DNA of 64,000 nt. It comes from VRUE01 sp035712345. GTDB lineage: Bacteria; Actinomycetota; Thermoleophilia; Solirubrobacterales; 70-9. The stretch spans positions 124,001-188,000 of the forward strand of contig DASTAY010000045.1 in NCBI GenBank assembly GCA_035712345.1. Reading direction: 5' to 3'. Positions 17,201 through 25,994 of this stretch are shown piece after piece. The translations under genes and the position numbers were made by a program. Under the pieces are notes generated by a model. That model saw nothing but the letters and a program-made list of their open reading frames with translations, did no database searches and was not told where the DNA came from. How positions within the stretch are numbered: the stretch's first letter is position 1; every line of letters starts with the position of its first letter.

Positions 17201-18193
17201 ATGAGGATCCGCCTCAAAGACCGCATCGAGATCTCGCCGCGACGCTACGCCCAGGTCGCGCTCGTCGCCCTCGCCGCATTGGCGCTGATCGTGCTCACCG
17301 GCGCCGGAGTTCGCCTCACCGGCTCCGGCCTGGGCTGCCCGGACTGGCCCAAGTGCTACGGCGGTACGGCGCCGCCGCTGGAAAGCCACGCCGTGATCGA
17401 GTACGGCAACCGGGTCCTCACCGCTTTCGTCGGCGTCGCCGTGATCGCCGCCAGCGTGCTCGCCTGGTTCCGCCGTCCCTTCCGCGGGCACCTGGCCCTC
17501 TTCGGCGCGCTGCTGCCGCTCGGCGTGATCGGCCAGGCGATCCTCGGCGGCCTCGTCGTCCGCTACCACCTCGCGCCCGGCCTGGTGATGAGCCACTTCA
17601 TCCTCTCGATGATGCTGCTCGACGCCTCCTTCGCCCTCGCCTGGTGCGCTCGCTACGAGCCCGGGGAGCGACGACACTCAAGCGATCGGCTCGGCGTCTG
17701 GGCGGTGCGGGCGCTGATCCCGCTCGGCCAGCTGACGATCCTCGCCGGCACGATCGCCACTGCCTCGGGCCCTCACGCCGGCGCGCACGCCGGTCAGCTC
17801 GTCCACCGCTTCGACTTCGAGGGAACCGGCACGCTGGAATGGGTCGTCCAGCGGCACGCCGCGATCGCCGCGATCTTCGGCTTCGCCGCGATCGCCGTGT
17901 GGCTGCTCCTGCGCCGCCCTGGCGGCGATGGACGTGCCATCCCGCCCCTCACCGCGGTCATCGGCCTCCTCGGCCTCCAGGGCGTCGTAGGCGGCGCCCA
18001 GTGGTGGCTGGAACTGCCGGGGGAGCTCGTCTGGGCCCACGTCGCCCTCGCGACCGTCACCTGGCTGGCGATGCTGTGGACCGTGGCCACGGCGGGGCGG
18101 CTGGAGCCGCGTCTCCCCCACGTTGCCAGCGCTCGCGGACCGTCGCAGCGAGAGCCGGCGGACGACGCCCGAGAGCCCCAGCCAACGGCTTGA
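17201..18193 (+). CDS. ctaA: haem A synthase (COX15/CtaA family)
   Basis: 330 residues with about eight membrane helices. It oxidises the haem O methyl group to make haem A. Family marks: GAGVRLTGSGLGCPDWPKCYG (the two-cysteine block seen in many bacterial CtaA), IEYGNRVLTAFVGVAV, VIGQAILGGLVVRYHLAPGLVMSHFILSM and VQRHAAIAAIFGF, which hold the haem-ligand histidines. The tail after about residue 300 is charged and disordered. It works with ctaB upstream. Confidence 0.92.
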   Translation: MRIRLKDRIEISPRRYAQVALVALAALALIVLTGAGVRLTGSGLGCPDWPKCYGGTAPPLESHAVIEYGNRVLTAFVGVAVIAASVLAWFRRPFRGHLALFGALLPLGVIGQAILGGLVVRYHLAPGLVMSHFILSMMLLDASFALAWCARYEPGERRHSSDRLGVWAVRALIPLGQLTILAGTIATASGPHAGAHAGQLVHRFDFEGTGTLEWVVQRHAAIAAIFGFAAIAVWLLLRRPGGDGRAIPPLTAVIGLLGLQGVVGGAQWWLELPGELVWAHVALATVTWLAMLWTVATAGRLEPRLPHVASARGPSQREPADDAREPQPTA

Positions 18194-18277
18194 CCGGCGG
18201 CGCCGGCCTCAGTGAGCCTTGATCACGGCCGCCACGTGCTCCGACGGCGCTTCACCCACCTCAGATAGGCGGCCTCG

Positions 18278-18931
18278 TCAGGTCTTTGCGACGTGCTCGA
18301 CCGAGAGGTCGACGATCACGTGGGTGATCGGCAGGTCGATCTCCTCACGGGCCCGCTCGACGACTCCGCTCTCCAACCAGCGCGAGCGGTCGGGGGGATG
18401 GGTCGAGATCACGATCTCGTCAGCGGGAAAGACCCGCAGCGCGTCCTCGATCGCGACGTTCGGATCGGAATCGCCGATTTCCCCCCTGGCCTTCAGGCCC
18501 AGCTGTGCGATGGCGATCAGAGACAGCTCCATCCGCTGCCGGGCCAGCTCGATCGCTTCGTCCACGTCGGAGGCCCAGTGAGAGGCCCGCGACGCGACCA
18601 GGGCCGGGGTGAGGACGAGGATCTCGCAGTCCCGCTCATGGCAGCGGCCACCGATCTCCTCCAGCAGCTCCGCCCCGCCAACCGTCTCATTGGCGACGAC
18701 GAGCACGCGATGCTTGCCGTCCCCGCCGCGGCTCACCTCGACCGAACGGGGCAGCGATCCACGCGAGTTGCGATAGGCGAACCCCGCTCCGAAGCCGAGC
18801 AGCGCCGCCGCCCAGATGACTCCGACCACAGGCCGCGTAAGCAACGTGAGAGCGATGACGGAGGCGGCGGCGATCCCGATCACGACCACCCAGCGAAACG
18901 CATCGGCCTCCGACCTCAGCGGATTGTGCAT
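18278..18931 (-). CDS. two-helix membrane protein with USP-like cytoplasmic domain
   Basis: 217 residues. Two N-terminal membrane helices (WVVVIGIAAASVIALTLL and VVGVIWAAALLGFGAGFAY) are followed by a soluble alpha/beta domain starting HRVLVVANETVGGAELLEEI. The end (SDPNVAIEDALRVFPADEIVISTHPPDRSRWLESGVVERAREE) is very similar in pattern to the end of the 19728-20606 protein (YRVDEVLISTFAGETSRWLDEDLLGRTREI). This is a nucleotide-binding-type fold related to universal stress proteins. Function unknown; it is downstream of the canonical cox operon and may be part of it. Confidence 0.72.
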   Translation of the reverse strand: MHNPLRSEADAFRWVVVIGIAAASVIALTLLTRPVVGVIWAAALLGFGAGFAYRNSRGSLPRSVEVSRGGDGKHRVLVVANETVGGAELLEEIGGRCHERDCEILVLTPALVASRASHWASDVDEAIELARQRMELSLIAIAQLGLKARGEIGDSDPNVAIEDALRVFPADEIVISTHPPDRSRWLESGVVERAREEIDLPITHVIVDLSVEHVAKT

Positions 18932-18999
18932 GGGGTTAATTTACCCTGAGGCGGCGAAAATCAAGCCCATTTCATCCCGCGCACGGCCGCGAAAAGCAA

Positions 19000-19088
19000 G
19001 CAGGTCGGGGGATGCAGGGAGCGAGGTGAGGGGAGCGCACTTCAGTGCGTGACCCGATCCGAGCGACTGAAGACCCCGAGATGCGCCG
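19000..19088 (-). repeat. R4 element, copy 2 (after coxC)
   Basis: Second 89-base copy, the same length as the one at 15836-15924. The ends GCAGGTCGGGGGATGCAG and GAAGACCCCGAGATGCGCCG are identical; the middle differs at about 14 places but keeps the hairpin CGCACT/AGTGCG. It lies 16 bases after the coxC stop, in the same orientation relative to the gene as copy 1. Confidence 0.8.
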
Positions 19089-19104
19089 CTTTGCAGCGGC
19101 CGCA

Positions 19105-19728
19105 CTAGAGGATATATACCGCCGTGTAGACGATCAGCCACATTATGTCGACGAAGTGCCAGTAGATGCCGGGCACCTCGACGCCGAGGTGGTCCTCGGC
19201 CTTGGGGCCGAAATGGCCGCGGAAGGCGCGGATCGTGGCGAAGCTGAGCAGCATCAGGCCGACGAAGACGTGGGCGCCGTGCAGGCCGGTGAGGCCGTAG
19301 AAGATCGAGCCGAAGGCGAGATCGCGGGCGCTGAAGCCGATGTGCACGTACTCGTTGATCTGGATGAAGAGGAAGGTCGCGCCGAGCATCCAGGTGAGGA
19401 CGAGCCCGAGTTTGAGGCCTTTCTTGTTGCCGCGGCGGATCGACTCGAGCGCGTAGTGGATCGTGAAGCTCGAGGAGACCAGGATCGCCGTGTTGACGCC
19501 GGCAACCGCGACGGGCAGCTTGTACGGTTCCGGCGGCCAGACCGGCGGGTGGACGACCACGCGCAGGAAGAAGTAGGAGGCGAAGAAGGCCCCGAAGAGC
19601 ATCACCTCGGAGACGATGAAGAGCAGGATCCCCAGCGTCTGGCGATCTATCCGCGAGCTCTGGTTGGCCTCGGGCGGCCCGTGGTGCTCCTCGTGCGAGT
19701 GGTCGAGGGCGACCGTTGCGCTCTCCAT
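19105..19728 (-). CDS. coxC: cytochrome c oxidase subunit III
   Basis: 207 residues, the five-helix form typical of actinobacterial and caa3 oxidases. Family blocks: LGILLFIVSEVMLFGAFFASYFFLR, NEYVHIGF, GLHGAHVFVGLMLL and VPGIYWHFVDIMWLIVYTAVYIL. It stabilises the catalytic core and its proton pathway. The start ATG 19728 overlaps the stop of the upstream USP-like gene (TGATG), so it is coupled to the coxB-coxA operon. Confidence 0.94.
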   Translation of the reverse strand: MESATVALDHSHEEHHGPPEANQSSRIDRQTLGILLFIVSEVMLFGAFFASYFFLRVVVHPPVWPPEPYKLPVAVAGVNTAILVSSSFTIHYALESIRRGNKKGLKLGLVLTWMLGATFLFIQINEYVHIGFSARDLAFGSIFYGLTGLHGAHVFVGLMLLSFATIRAFRGHFGPKAEDHLGVEVPGIYWHFVDIMWLIVYTAVYIL

Positions 19729-20606
19729 CAGGACTCCTCCCCTTCCGCGACGGCGGCTGCAACCGCCTTGGCGGGCCGGCCGACCTCGAGGTGCTCGACC
19801 GACTTGTCGGTGATCTCGCGAGTGCGGCCGAGCAGGTCCTCGTCCAGCCAGCGCGAGGTCTCGCCGGCGAAGGTCGAGATCAAGACCTCGTCGACCCGGT
19901 AGTGCTCGATCGCGTTCTGCACGGCCTGGAAGGGATCGGGGCTCATCGGTTGGCCCGTGGCGTCGATGTCCGCCCGGTAGAGCTCGGCCAGGGTCGAAGC
20001 CAGGTCGCGGACGATCTCCGCCTCGGAGACATCGTCGGCGCGCGGGCAGATGATCGTGTAGCGGTGCGGGTGCCCGGCGGCGCGCTCCTTCAAGCGGGCG
20101 ATCAGGTCCGGCGCCGCGACGGTCTGGGTGGCGACGACGAGGGTGTGGCTTTTCTCCCAGCTGATCGAGTCGTCCTGGACGCGCACCGGGATGTGCGTCA
20201 CCGCCACCTCGGGCTCGAAGCGAGTCTTCGCCCACTCGACGAGGTCCTTGCGAGTGACGCCGAAGCGCGTCTCGGAGCGGCAGGAGAGCAGGAGCTCGCC
20301 GGGGTCGTGGGCGCGCACGGCGTCGTCCATGGCCAGCGCCGGATCGCGATCCATCACCTCGCCGACGGATTCGATTCCGTACTCGGAGAGGACCGACATC
20401 GTCACCTCGACCCGGGCCCGCGCGGCCTCGCGCAGTTCGCCGCTGTCGATCAACTGGCCTACGGCGGGCTGGTTCTGCGGCGCCGCGACAGCGACGAAGG
20501 GAACCTCCTCGGCCCGCTCCCGCACGGCCTGCAGCAGCTTGCGACCGCCGGCCACCTCGTTGAGGAAGACCAGCAGCGGCTGTGCCTCGGTGCGCTCTCC
20601 GCTCAC
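19728..20606 (-). CDS. tandem USP-like double-domain protein inside the cox operon
   Basis: 292 residues from GTG 20606, which overlaps the coxA stop (GTGA); its own stop overlaps the coxC start. It has two similar alpha/beta domains: residues about 8-140 (QPLLVFLNEVAGGRKLLQAVRERA...) and about 150-280 (HTLVVATQTVAAPDLIARLKERAAG...YTIICP). The second resembles the protein at 18278-18931. There is no signal peptide or membrane helix. A soluble stress-protein-like gene placed by double overlap between oxidase subunits I and III is unusual and suggests a link to oxidase expression or assembly. Confidence 0.75.
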   Translation of the reverse strand: MSGERTEAQPLLVFLNEVAGGRKLLQAVRERAEEVPFVAVAAPQNQPAVGQLIDSGELREAARARVEVTMSVLSEYGIESVGEVMDRDPALAMDDAVRAHDPGELLLSCRSETRFGVTRKDLVEWAKTRFEPEVAVTHIPVRVQDDSISWEKSHTLVVATQTVAAPDLIARLKERAAGHPHRYTIICPRADDVSEAEIVRDLASTLAELYRADIDATGQPMSPDPFQAVQNAIEHYRVDEVLISTFAGETSRWLDEDLLGRTREITDKSVEHLEVGRPAKAVAAAVAEGEES

Positions 20607-22507
20607 GTCTGGCCCACCACGGAGGGCTCCGGCTGGGCGACCTCGGCGCCTTCGCCGGCCATGATCGCGTGCCGCGCCCCGGGCACCCCGAACTCGTAGG
20701 GACCGCCGACGACGCGGGGAATCTCGTCGAAGTTGAAGACCGGCGGCGGCGATGAGACCAACCACTCGATCGAGTTGGCCCGCCACGGGTTGGCTTCGGC
20801 GCGCGGGCCGAAGCGCCAGCTGACGATCATGTTGTAGAGGAAGACGAGCTGGACCGCGCCGAGGAAGAAGGCGCAGCAGCTGATCAAGAGGTTCCAGTCG
20901 CCGAACTGGGTCGCGTAGTCGGCGACGCGGCGGGGCATTCCGTCCATGCCGATCCAGTGCATCGGGATGAAGGTGCCCCAGGTGCCGATCACGGTGCCCC
21001 AGAAATGGATGCGGCCGAGTTTCTCGTCGTACATCCGGCCCGTGATCTTGGGGAACCAGTGGTAGATGCCGGCGAAGATCGTGAAGACCGAGCCGCCGAA
21101 GAGGACGAAGTGGATGTGGGCGACGATGAAGTAGGTGTCCGAGACGTGGATGTCGATCGGCACCATGCCCAGCATGACGCCGCTGATGCCGCCGATCGTG
21201 AAGGTGACGATGAAGGCGAGGGCGAACAGCATCGACGTCGAGTAGGTGTGGATCTTGCCGAAGTAGAGCGTGCCCAGCCAGGAGAAGATCTTGATTCCCG
21301 TCGGCACCGCGATCAGCAGGGTCGTGATCATCATCGGCACGCGCAGCCAGCTGAACATGCCCGCGACGAACATGTGGTGCGCCCAGACCGAGTAGCTGAG
21401 GACGACGATCCCGATCAGCGCCAGCGCCATCAGCCGGTAGCCGAAGATCGGTTTACGGGCGTGGGTGGAGATGACCTCGGAGATGATCCCGAACCCGGGC
21501 AGCATCATGATGTAGACGGCCGGGTGCGAGTAGAACCAGAAGATGTGCTGGTAGCTGATCACGTCGCCGCCACCCGTGAACTGGAAGAACTGGGTGTGCA
21601 GGACGCGGTCCATCAGCACCATGAACTGGGCGCCGGCGATGAACGGCGTCGCGGCCACGACCAGCAGCGAGGTCGAGAGGTTGGCCCAGACCAGCAGCGG
21701 CATCCGCCAGAAGGTCATCCCCGGCGCGCGCATGGTGATGATCGTGACCAGGAAGTTGAGCGCCGTCGCGATCGAGGAGGCGCCGGCGAACTGCACGCCG
21801 AGGTTGAAGAACGACTGGCCGAGCGGGGCGCCGGTGGAAAGCGGCGCGTAGCCCGTCCAGCCGGCGTCGAAGCCGCCGCCGGGGGCGAGGAAGCTGCCGA
21901 CGAAGAGCATTCCGGCCAGCGGCAGCATCCAGAAGCTGAGCGCGTTGAGGCGCGGGAAGGCCATGTCCGGAGCCCCGATCATCAGCGGCAGGACGTAATT
22001 CGCGATGCCGGCGAAGACCGGGATCACGAAGAGGAAGATCATGATCCCCGCGTGGGTCGAGAAGAGGCTGTTGTAGGTGGCCGCGTCGACGATCTGCGTG
22101 CCGGGCTGCGCCAGCTCGGCCCGGATCAGCATCGCCAACAGCCCGCCCACGAAGAAGAAGAAGAACGTGGTGCAGATGTACTGGATGCCGATCACCTTGT
22201 GATCGGTGTTGAAGCGGAAGTAGTCCTTCCAGCTCTTGGCGCCGTGCTGGGAATGATCGTCGGGGATCGTCGGCATCCCCGCCGCCCAGCGCAGCCAGTA
22301 GTCGAAGCAGCCGAAGCCGGCGAGGAAGCCGAGCGGGCCGGTGATCAGGGGCACGACGACGTGCGGATAACCGGTCTGTTCGGTCTGCCAGATCGGCAGC
22401 CCGGAGACGTCGCGCAGGAGCACGACCAGGCCGACGCCGAAGGCAGCGGCAAGCGCCGCGCCGAGCACGCCTCGAATCCATCCCGGTTGCTTGATCGCGG
22501 CGATCAT
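20603..22507 (-). CDS. ctaD: cytochrome c oxidase subunit I (canonical)
   Basis: 634 residues. The catalytic subunit reduces O2 to water at the haem a3-CuB centre and pumps protons. Ligands are all present: haem a His152 (STHAGIMIFLF) and His466; CuB His328 with cross-linked Tyr332 (YSHPAVY), His377 and His378 (VWAHHMF); haem a3 His464 (VAHIHFVLF). The usual E of HPEVY is an alanine (HPAVY), as in oxidases with a different proton-channel end. An N-terminal extension of about 95 residues adds two helices. Good SD (GGAGG) after coxB; GTGA overlap with the next gene. Confidence 0.95.
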   Translation of the reverse strand: MIAAIKQPGWIRGVLGAALAAAFGVGLVVLLRDVSGLPIWQTEQTGYPHVVVPLITGPLGFLAGFGCFDYWLRWAAGMPTIPDDHSQHGAKSWKDYFRFNTDHKVIGIQYICTTFFFFFVGGLLAMLIRAELAQPGTQIVDAATYNSLFSTHAGIMIFLFVIPVFAGIANYVLPLMIGAPDMAFPRLNALSFWMLPLAGMLFVGSFLAPGGGFDAGWTGYAPLSTGAPLGQSFFNLGVQFAGASSIATALNFLVTIITMRAPGMTFWRMPLLVWANLSTSLLVVAATPFIAGAQFMVLMDRVLHTQFFQFTGGGDVISYQHIFWFYSHPAVYIMMLPGFGIISEVISTHARKPIFGYRLMALALIGIVVLSYSVWAHHMFVAGMFSWLRVPMMITTLLIAVPTGIKIFSWLGTLYFGKIHTYSTSMLFALAFIVTFTIGGISGVMLGMVPIDIHVSDTYFIVAHIHFVLFGGSVFTIFAGIYHWFPKITGRMYDEKLGRIHFWGTVIGTWGTFIPMHWIGMDGMPRRVADYATQFGDWNLLISCCAFFLGAVQLVFLYNMIVSWRFGPRAEANPWRANSIEWLVSSPPPVFNFDEIPRVVGGPYEFGVPGARHAIMAGEGAEVAQPEPSVVGQT

Positions 22508-22526
22508 CGGTGGGTCTGCACCTCCA

Positions 22527-23321
22527 TTATGCCCCGCCCGCTCCGAGCGGTTCGGCAGGGTTGGTTCCGGTGTCCTGGCGAATCGATTCCATGTACGGAG
22601 CCGGCACCGTTTCTTTCAGGCCGGCCACCCATTTGCGGAACTGGGCGGGCGGTTCCACTACGACTTTCGCCCGCATCGACGCGTGGCCGAAGCCACAGAG
22701 CTCGGTGCAGATCAGCTGGTAGGTGCCGACCCTGTCCGGCGTGACCGTGGCCGTGGTCGTGATCCCCGGCACGTTGTCTTTCTTCACCCGCCACTCGGGC
22801 ACCCAGAAGGAGTGGATCACGTCCTGGGAGTGCATTTTGAACTGGATCTGCCGGTTCACCGGCACGTGCAGTTCGCCCTCGACGAACTTGTTGCCTTTGC
22901 CCGGGTAGCCGAAGCTCCACGCGTATTGCTGCGAGAAGACGTCGACCGTCATCGGGTTCCCTTCGACTCTTTCGATGTCGTTCAGGACCGACCAGCTGTA
23001 GCCGGCGCCGAAGAGGACGATGATCGTCGGGATCACGGTCCAGGCGACCTCGAGCCGAGTGTTGCCGTGGATCGGCTCGCCGTCGGATTCGTCGCCCGGC
23101 TTGGCTTTGAATTTCCACAGCGCGTAGAAGAGCATCACCATCACCAGCGAGAAGACGAAGGAGGAGAGGACGATCATCACGTTGAGCAGATCGTCGATCT
23201 TCGGCGCCGCCGTGGAGGCCTCCTGACCGTCCCAGTTGATCGAGAGCATCACCGCGGAGATCGCCGCGGTGAGCGCGACGGTCGCGGCGAGCATCTTCGC
23301 TATCGGCAGGCGGCCGTACAT
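22527..23321 (-). CDS. coxB: cytochrome c oxidase subunit II (canonical, CuA intact)
   Basis: 264 residues from ATG 23321, chosen because GGAGGG lies 9 bases upstream. An ATG at 23399 would add 26 low-complexity residues coded by the R3 element. Two membrane helices are followed by the cupredoxin domain. CuA ligands are all present: VIHSFWVPEW and LICTELCGFGHASM (Cys, Glu, Cys, His, Met). The aromatic patch is QQYAWSFGYP. It accepts electrons from cytochrome c, probably the dihaem lipoprotein at 16453. It is the first gene of the operon coxB-coxA-USP-coxC. Confidence 0.94.
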   Translation of the reverse strand: MYGRLPIAKMLAATVALTAAISAVMLSINWDGQEASTAAPKIDDLLNVMIVLSSFVFSLVMVMLFYALWKFKAKPGDESDGEPIHGNTRLEVAWTVIPTIIVLFGAGYSWSVLNDIERVEGNPMTVDVFSQQYAWSFGYPGKGNKFVEGELHVPVNRQIQFKMHSQDVIHSFWVPEWRVKKDNVPGITTTATVTPDRVGTYQLICTELCGFGHASMRAKVVVEPPAQFRKWVAGLKETVPAPYMESIRQDTGTNPAEPLGAGGA

Positions 23322-23334
23322 CAAGAATCGCCCT

Positions 23335-23380
23335 CCGCTCGCTTGCGAAGAACCAGATCTGGACGCTGCGCTCGCTTCGG
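23335..23380 (-). repeat. R3 leader element, copy 2 (diverged, upstream of coxB)
   Basis: On the minus strand this reads with the core GTCCAGATCTGGTTCTTCGC flanked by GCGAGCG-type repeats, matching the other R3 copies at about three quarters of positions. It ends about 13 bases before the coxB start. The tail toward the gene (GGGCGATTCTTGATG) also resembles the tail after copy 1 (GGCGAATGCTTGATG). Confidence 0.6.
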
Positions 23381-23453
23381 ACTCATCGGCGGCGGGCATT
23401 CTATTGAAGCGGCGGCGGGAGGTTTTCCGGCCTCAAATGACGCTCCGCACGAT

Positions 23454-24803
23454 CTAGTCGGGCGCAGACAGCTCGCCGAGCCGCCCGGCGGACGCGGCCA
23501 GGACGCCGCGAGCAACTCCCTCCCAGCTCCAGAGCCGCTGCGCGGTGGCGACGAGCGCCTCGCGCGCCCGTTCGCGCTCCTCCTCGGGAAGCTCCAGCCA
23601 GCGGCTCAACCGCGCGGCTATCGCCTCGACCGCGCCCGCCTCGACCGGGAACGAAACCAGCTCGGACACCTCCGGCGGCAGGGTCCTGGCCAGCTCCCTG
23701 GACACCTCCTTCATCCCCGAGTGCCCGGCGGACACGGGCAGCGCCCCGCAGGCCGCGGCCTCCGCCGCGACCATCCCGAACGCCTCGGGGAACGTGCTCG
23801 GCATCACCAGCGCCTCCGCCCCCGGCAGGAGCTCCGCCACCTCGTCGTGCTCGAGCCTGCCGATGAGCTCGACGGACCCGGCGACGCCCCTGGCGGCTTG
23901 CCGATAGCCCTCGGGTGGATCGGCCAGGAAGGCGCTCAGGATCGAAAGCGGCTCCGCGGCGCCACCCTCGAGCCCTCGCCCCAGCCGCGCGACCTCGCGC
24001 GCGTCGTCGAGATCGCCGCGATCGAGCGCCGCCAGCAAGCGTCGCAGCCCGTGCTCGTACTCCCCGTAACCGGCGATCCGCAGGATGGCGTCCGGATGGG
24101 CGCGCCTGACGAGCGGCCAGGCGGCGATGAGGAGATCGACCCCCTTCGAGACGATGAGCTTCCCGACGAAGACGATCTCCCCCGGGTGGCGCGCGGCAGG
24201 GTCAGGGGGCCGGAAAGCCTCCGTATCGACTCCGGGGGGGCCGAGGCGGGTCTTTCCCTCGAGACCCTCTACCTCGGGCAACGCGGCCCAGAGCGATTCC
24301 GCGGTGTGCCGCGAACCGACCAGGACCGCGGAAGCCGCTTCCACCCCCTCCTCGGCATAGGGCAGGAAGCGGGGATGCGGTTTGACGGTGTACTCGAGCG
24401 CCGAGCCGTGGATCTTCGCGGCGAAGCCGCCGATGCCGGCCCGGGCGAGGATCGCCGGGCCCATGACGAGGTGGCCGGCGAGAGCGGCGTCGAAGCCGCC
24501 GGTGGCCTCGGCGAGCTCGCGCACCGCCGAGACGTTGGCGTCGAGGTAGCGGTCAAGCTCCTCGGCGCTCAGCTCCTCGAACGCCTTGACCTCGAAGCCC
24601 TCGTAGGGGTCTTTGACGTAGACGGGCAGGAGGCCGCCGATGTCGGGGTTGTGGATCTCGACGGCCTCGATCTCGACCTGCCTGTCCTGGCAGAGGAGAT
24701 GCACCTCGTGCCCCAGGCCCGACAGGGCCCGAGCGAGATTCACGCTGTAGATGTTGCTGCCGGTGCCGCGCAGCATGTAGCCGTGGAAGAGAAGGACGCG
24801 CAT
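23454..24803 (-). CDS. GT4-family glycosyltransferase
   Basis: 449 residues from ATG 24803 (a TTG four codons earlier is possible). It is a GT-B fold enzyme. The N-terminal half starts MRVLLFHGYMLRGTGSNIYSVNLARALSGLGHEVHLLCQDR, the acceptor-binding form. The donor half has FVGKLIVSKGVDLLIAAWPLV and the nucleotide-sugar block MPSTFPEAFGMVAAEAAACGALPVSAGHSGMKEV with the EX7E-type glutamates. Donor and acceptor are unknown. It stands alone upstream of the cox operon. Confidence 0.88.
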   Translation of the reverse strand: MRVLLFHGYMLRGTGSNIYSVNLARALSGLGHEVHLLCQDRQVEIEAVEIHNPDIGGLLPVYVKDPYEGFEVKAFEELSAEELDRYLDANVSAVRELAEATGGFDAALAGHLVMGPAILARAGIGGFAAKIHGSALEYTVKPHPRFLPYAEEGVEAASAVLVGSRHTAESLWAALPEVEGLEGKTRLGPPGVDTEAFRPPDPAARHPGEIVFVGKLIVSKGVDLLIAAWPLVRRAHPDAILRIAGYGEYEHGLRRLLAALDRGDLDDAREVARLGRGLEGGAAEPLSILSAFLADPPEGYRQAARGVAGSVELIGRLEHDEVAELLPGAEALVMPSTFPEAFGMVAAEAAACGALPVSAGHSGMKEVSRELARTLPPEVSELVSFPVEAGAVEAIAARLSRWLELPEEERERAREALVATAQRLWSWEGVARGVLAASAGRLGELSAPD

Positions 24804-24834
24804 CCTGCCGGACAAGCTATTAGTGTTCCCGGCC

Positions 24835-25098
24835 GTGAACGCGAAGCAGCTCTACCGGATGCGCGCGCCGGCCTCGGGCCGCGAGGCGCTTGCCCACGCC
24901 GAGCCCGGCTCGGTGTACGTCGACCGCGAGACCGACGAGGAGATGGTCCCCGTGGCGATGGTGCTGCCTCTCGCCCCCTCGGCCTCCTCCCTCCCCCGCA
25001 CCCCGGAGAACCTGCGCGCCTGCCGCCGCTGCGACCAGCTGATCGGCCTCGACGTGTCGGACTGCCCCTACTGCGGACTCCGCCAGGAAGCCCTCTAG
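24835..25098 (+). CDS. small zinc-ribbon protein
   Basis: 87 residues from GTG 24835; GTG 24823 would add four residues. The N-terminal half is uncharacterised (YVDRETDEEMVPVAMVLPLAP). The C-terminus is a clear zinc ribbon with two CxxC pairs (CRRCDQLIGLDVSDCPYCGLRQEAL). No partner domain is present and the function is unknown. Divergent from the glycosyltransferase. Confidence 0.7.
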   Translation: MNAKQLYRMRAPASGREALAHAEPGSVYVDRETDEEMVPVAMVLPLAPSASSLPRTPENLRACRRCDQLIGLDVSDCPYCGLRQEAL

Positions 25099-25105
25099 GG
25101 CCTTC

Positions 25106-25870
25106 CTACGGCTTTTTGACGACGGTCGCGGTGTAGAGCAGGCGGGCGTTGCTGTAGTAGCAGCCGTAGGTCTTGGTCTTGCCGACGCCCTGTTGCGGGT
25201 GCCCGTCCTGGATGTCTTCCTTGGAGGAGCAGTGCTTGGGCAGGCGGCTGCCGCGCCAGGTGTTTTCTTCGGAGACGTTGAAGGCGAACATCGGCGCCCA
25301 GGTGGGGATCGTCAGGGCGACGACCTGGCCCTGGGCGACGCCCAGCGGGTGGTCGAGGGCGAAGACGACGGTGCTGCCGAAATAGGGGTTGAGGACCTGC
25401 AGCGGGCTCTGGCGGACGAGCTTGAACTGCGGGGGGCTGGAGCCTTCGACCGGCTTCAGCACGCCGATCCGCGCCTCTGAGGGCTTGCCGAGGAATTCGT
25501 TGAAGAAGCCGATCTCGTCGGTCATCTTTTCGCTGTCGGTATGCGAGGGGCGCGAGAGCGTGATCGACCAGGCGACGACCTTGCCGTCGAAGGGGACCTC
25601 GTAGGGACGGGGCACGCCGCCGGCGATGGCCTGGAAGCCGGTCACGTGGCCCTCGACCCGGCAGGGCACGACCTCGACGTTGTTGACGATCTTGCCGGGA
25701 CAGGACGGCGGCGGCGTCGAGTCGGTCTTGCCGAGCACGACGACCCGCGCCGGCGCCGAGTCGGCCGAGCCGGGTGAGGTGGCGGCTACCAGCAAGGCGA
25801 GCGCGCAGACGAAGACGAGCGCGACGAGCGCGCGGCTTGGGCGGGGTAGGTCTGCTGCTGCTTTCACCAC
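25106..25870 (-). CDS. secreted protein of unknown function
   Basis: 254 residues from GTG 25870, which has GGAG six bases upstream. A signal peptide is clear (ALVALVFVCALALLVAATSPGSADSAPA). The mature part has three or four cysteines (PPSCPGKIVNNVEVVPC, LPKHCSS, YGCYYSN) that may pair outside the cell, and a beta-rich pattern. I recognise no domain. It is convergent with the zinc-ribbon gene and divergent from the amidase unit. Confidence 0.75.
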   Translation of the reverse strand: MVKAAADLPRPSRALVALVFVCALALLVAATSPGSADSAPARVVVLGKTDSTPPPSCPGKIVNNVEVVPCRVEGHVTGFQAIAGGVPRPYEVPFDGKVVAWSITLSRPSHTDSEKMTDEIGFFNEFLGKPSEARIGVLKPVEGSSPPQFKLVRQSPLQVLNPYFGSTVVFALDHPLGVAQGQVVALTIPTWAPMFAFNVSEENTWRGSRLPKHCSSKEDIQDGHPQQGVGKTKTYGCYYSNARLLYTATVVKKP

Positions 25871-25882
25871 GATCTCCAGGGA

Positions 25883-25907
25883 CAACCCGGTCCCATGACC
25901 GGGGTTG
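25883..25907. repeat. hairpin in the divergent promoter gap
   Basis: CAACCCGGTC (25883-25892) pairs with GACCGGGGTTG (25897-25907) with one bulged G, loop CCAT. It lies 12 bases upstream of the secreted-protein start and about 90 bases before the small amidase-partner gene. It could be an operator or another palindromic element. Confidence 0.55.
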
Positions 25908-25994
25908 CGGCAGGGGATTCTCTCGTTCGCCGCGGTTTCGCGCGCTCCTCCGGAGCAGGTGCACGATCGCGTACAGGTAGGGTTGCCAGCCGAG

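Noticed and set aside
15804..19104. tRNA or known riboswitch in the gaps holding R4
   Set aside because: No acceptor stem, T-loop (GTTCRAATC) or recognised riboswitch core; the two copies are better described as a dispersed structured repeat.
22527..23399. coxB start at ATG 23399
   Set aside because: The extra 26 residues are low-complexity and come from the R3 element, while ATG 23321 has a strong Shine-Dalgarno and leads straight into the first membrane helix region.
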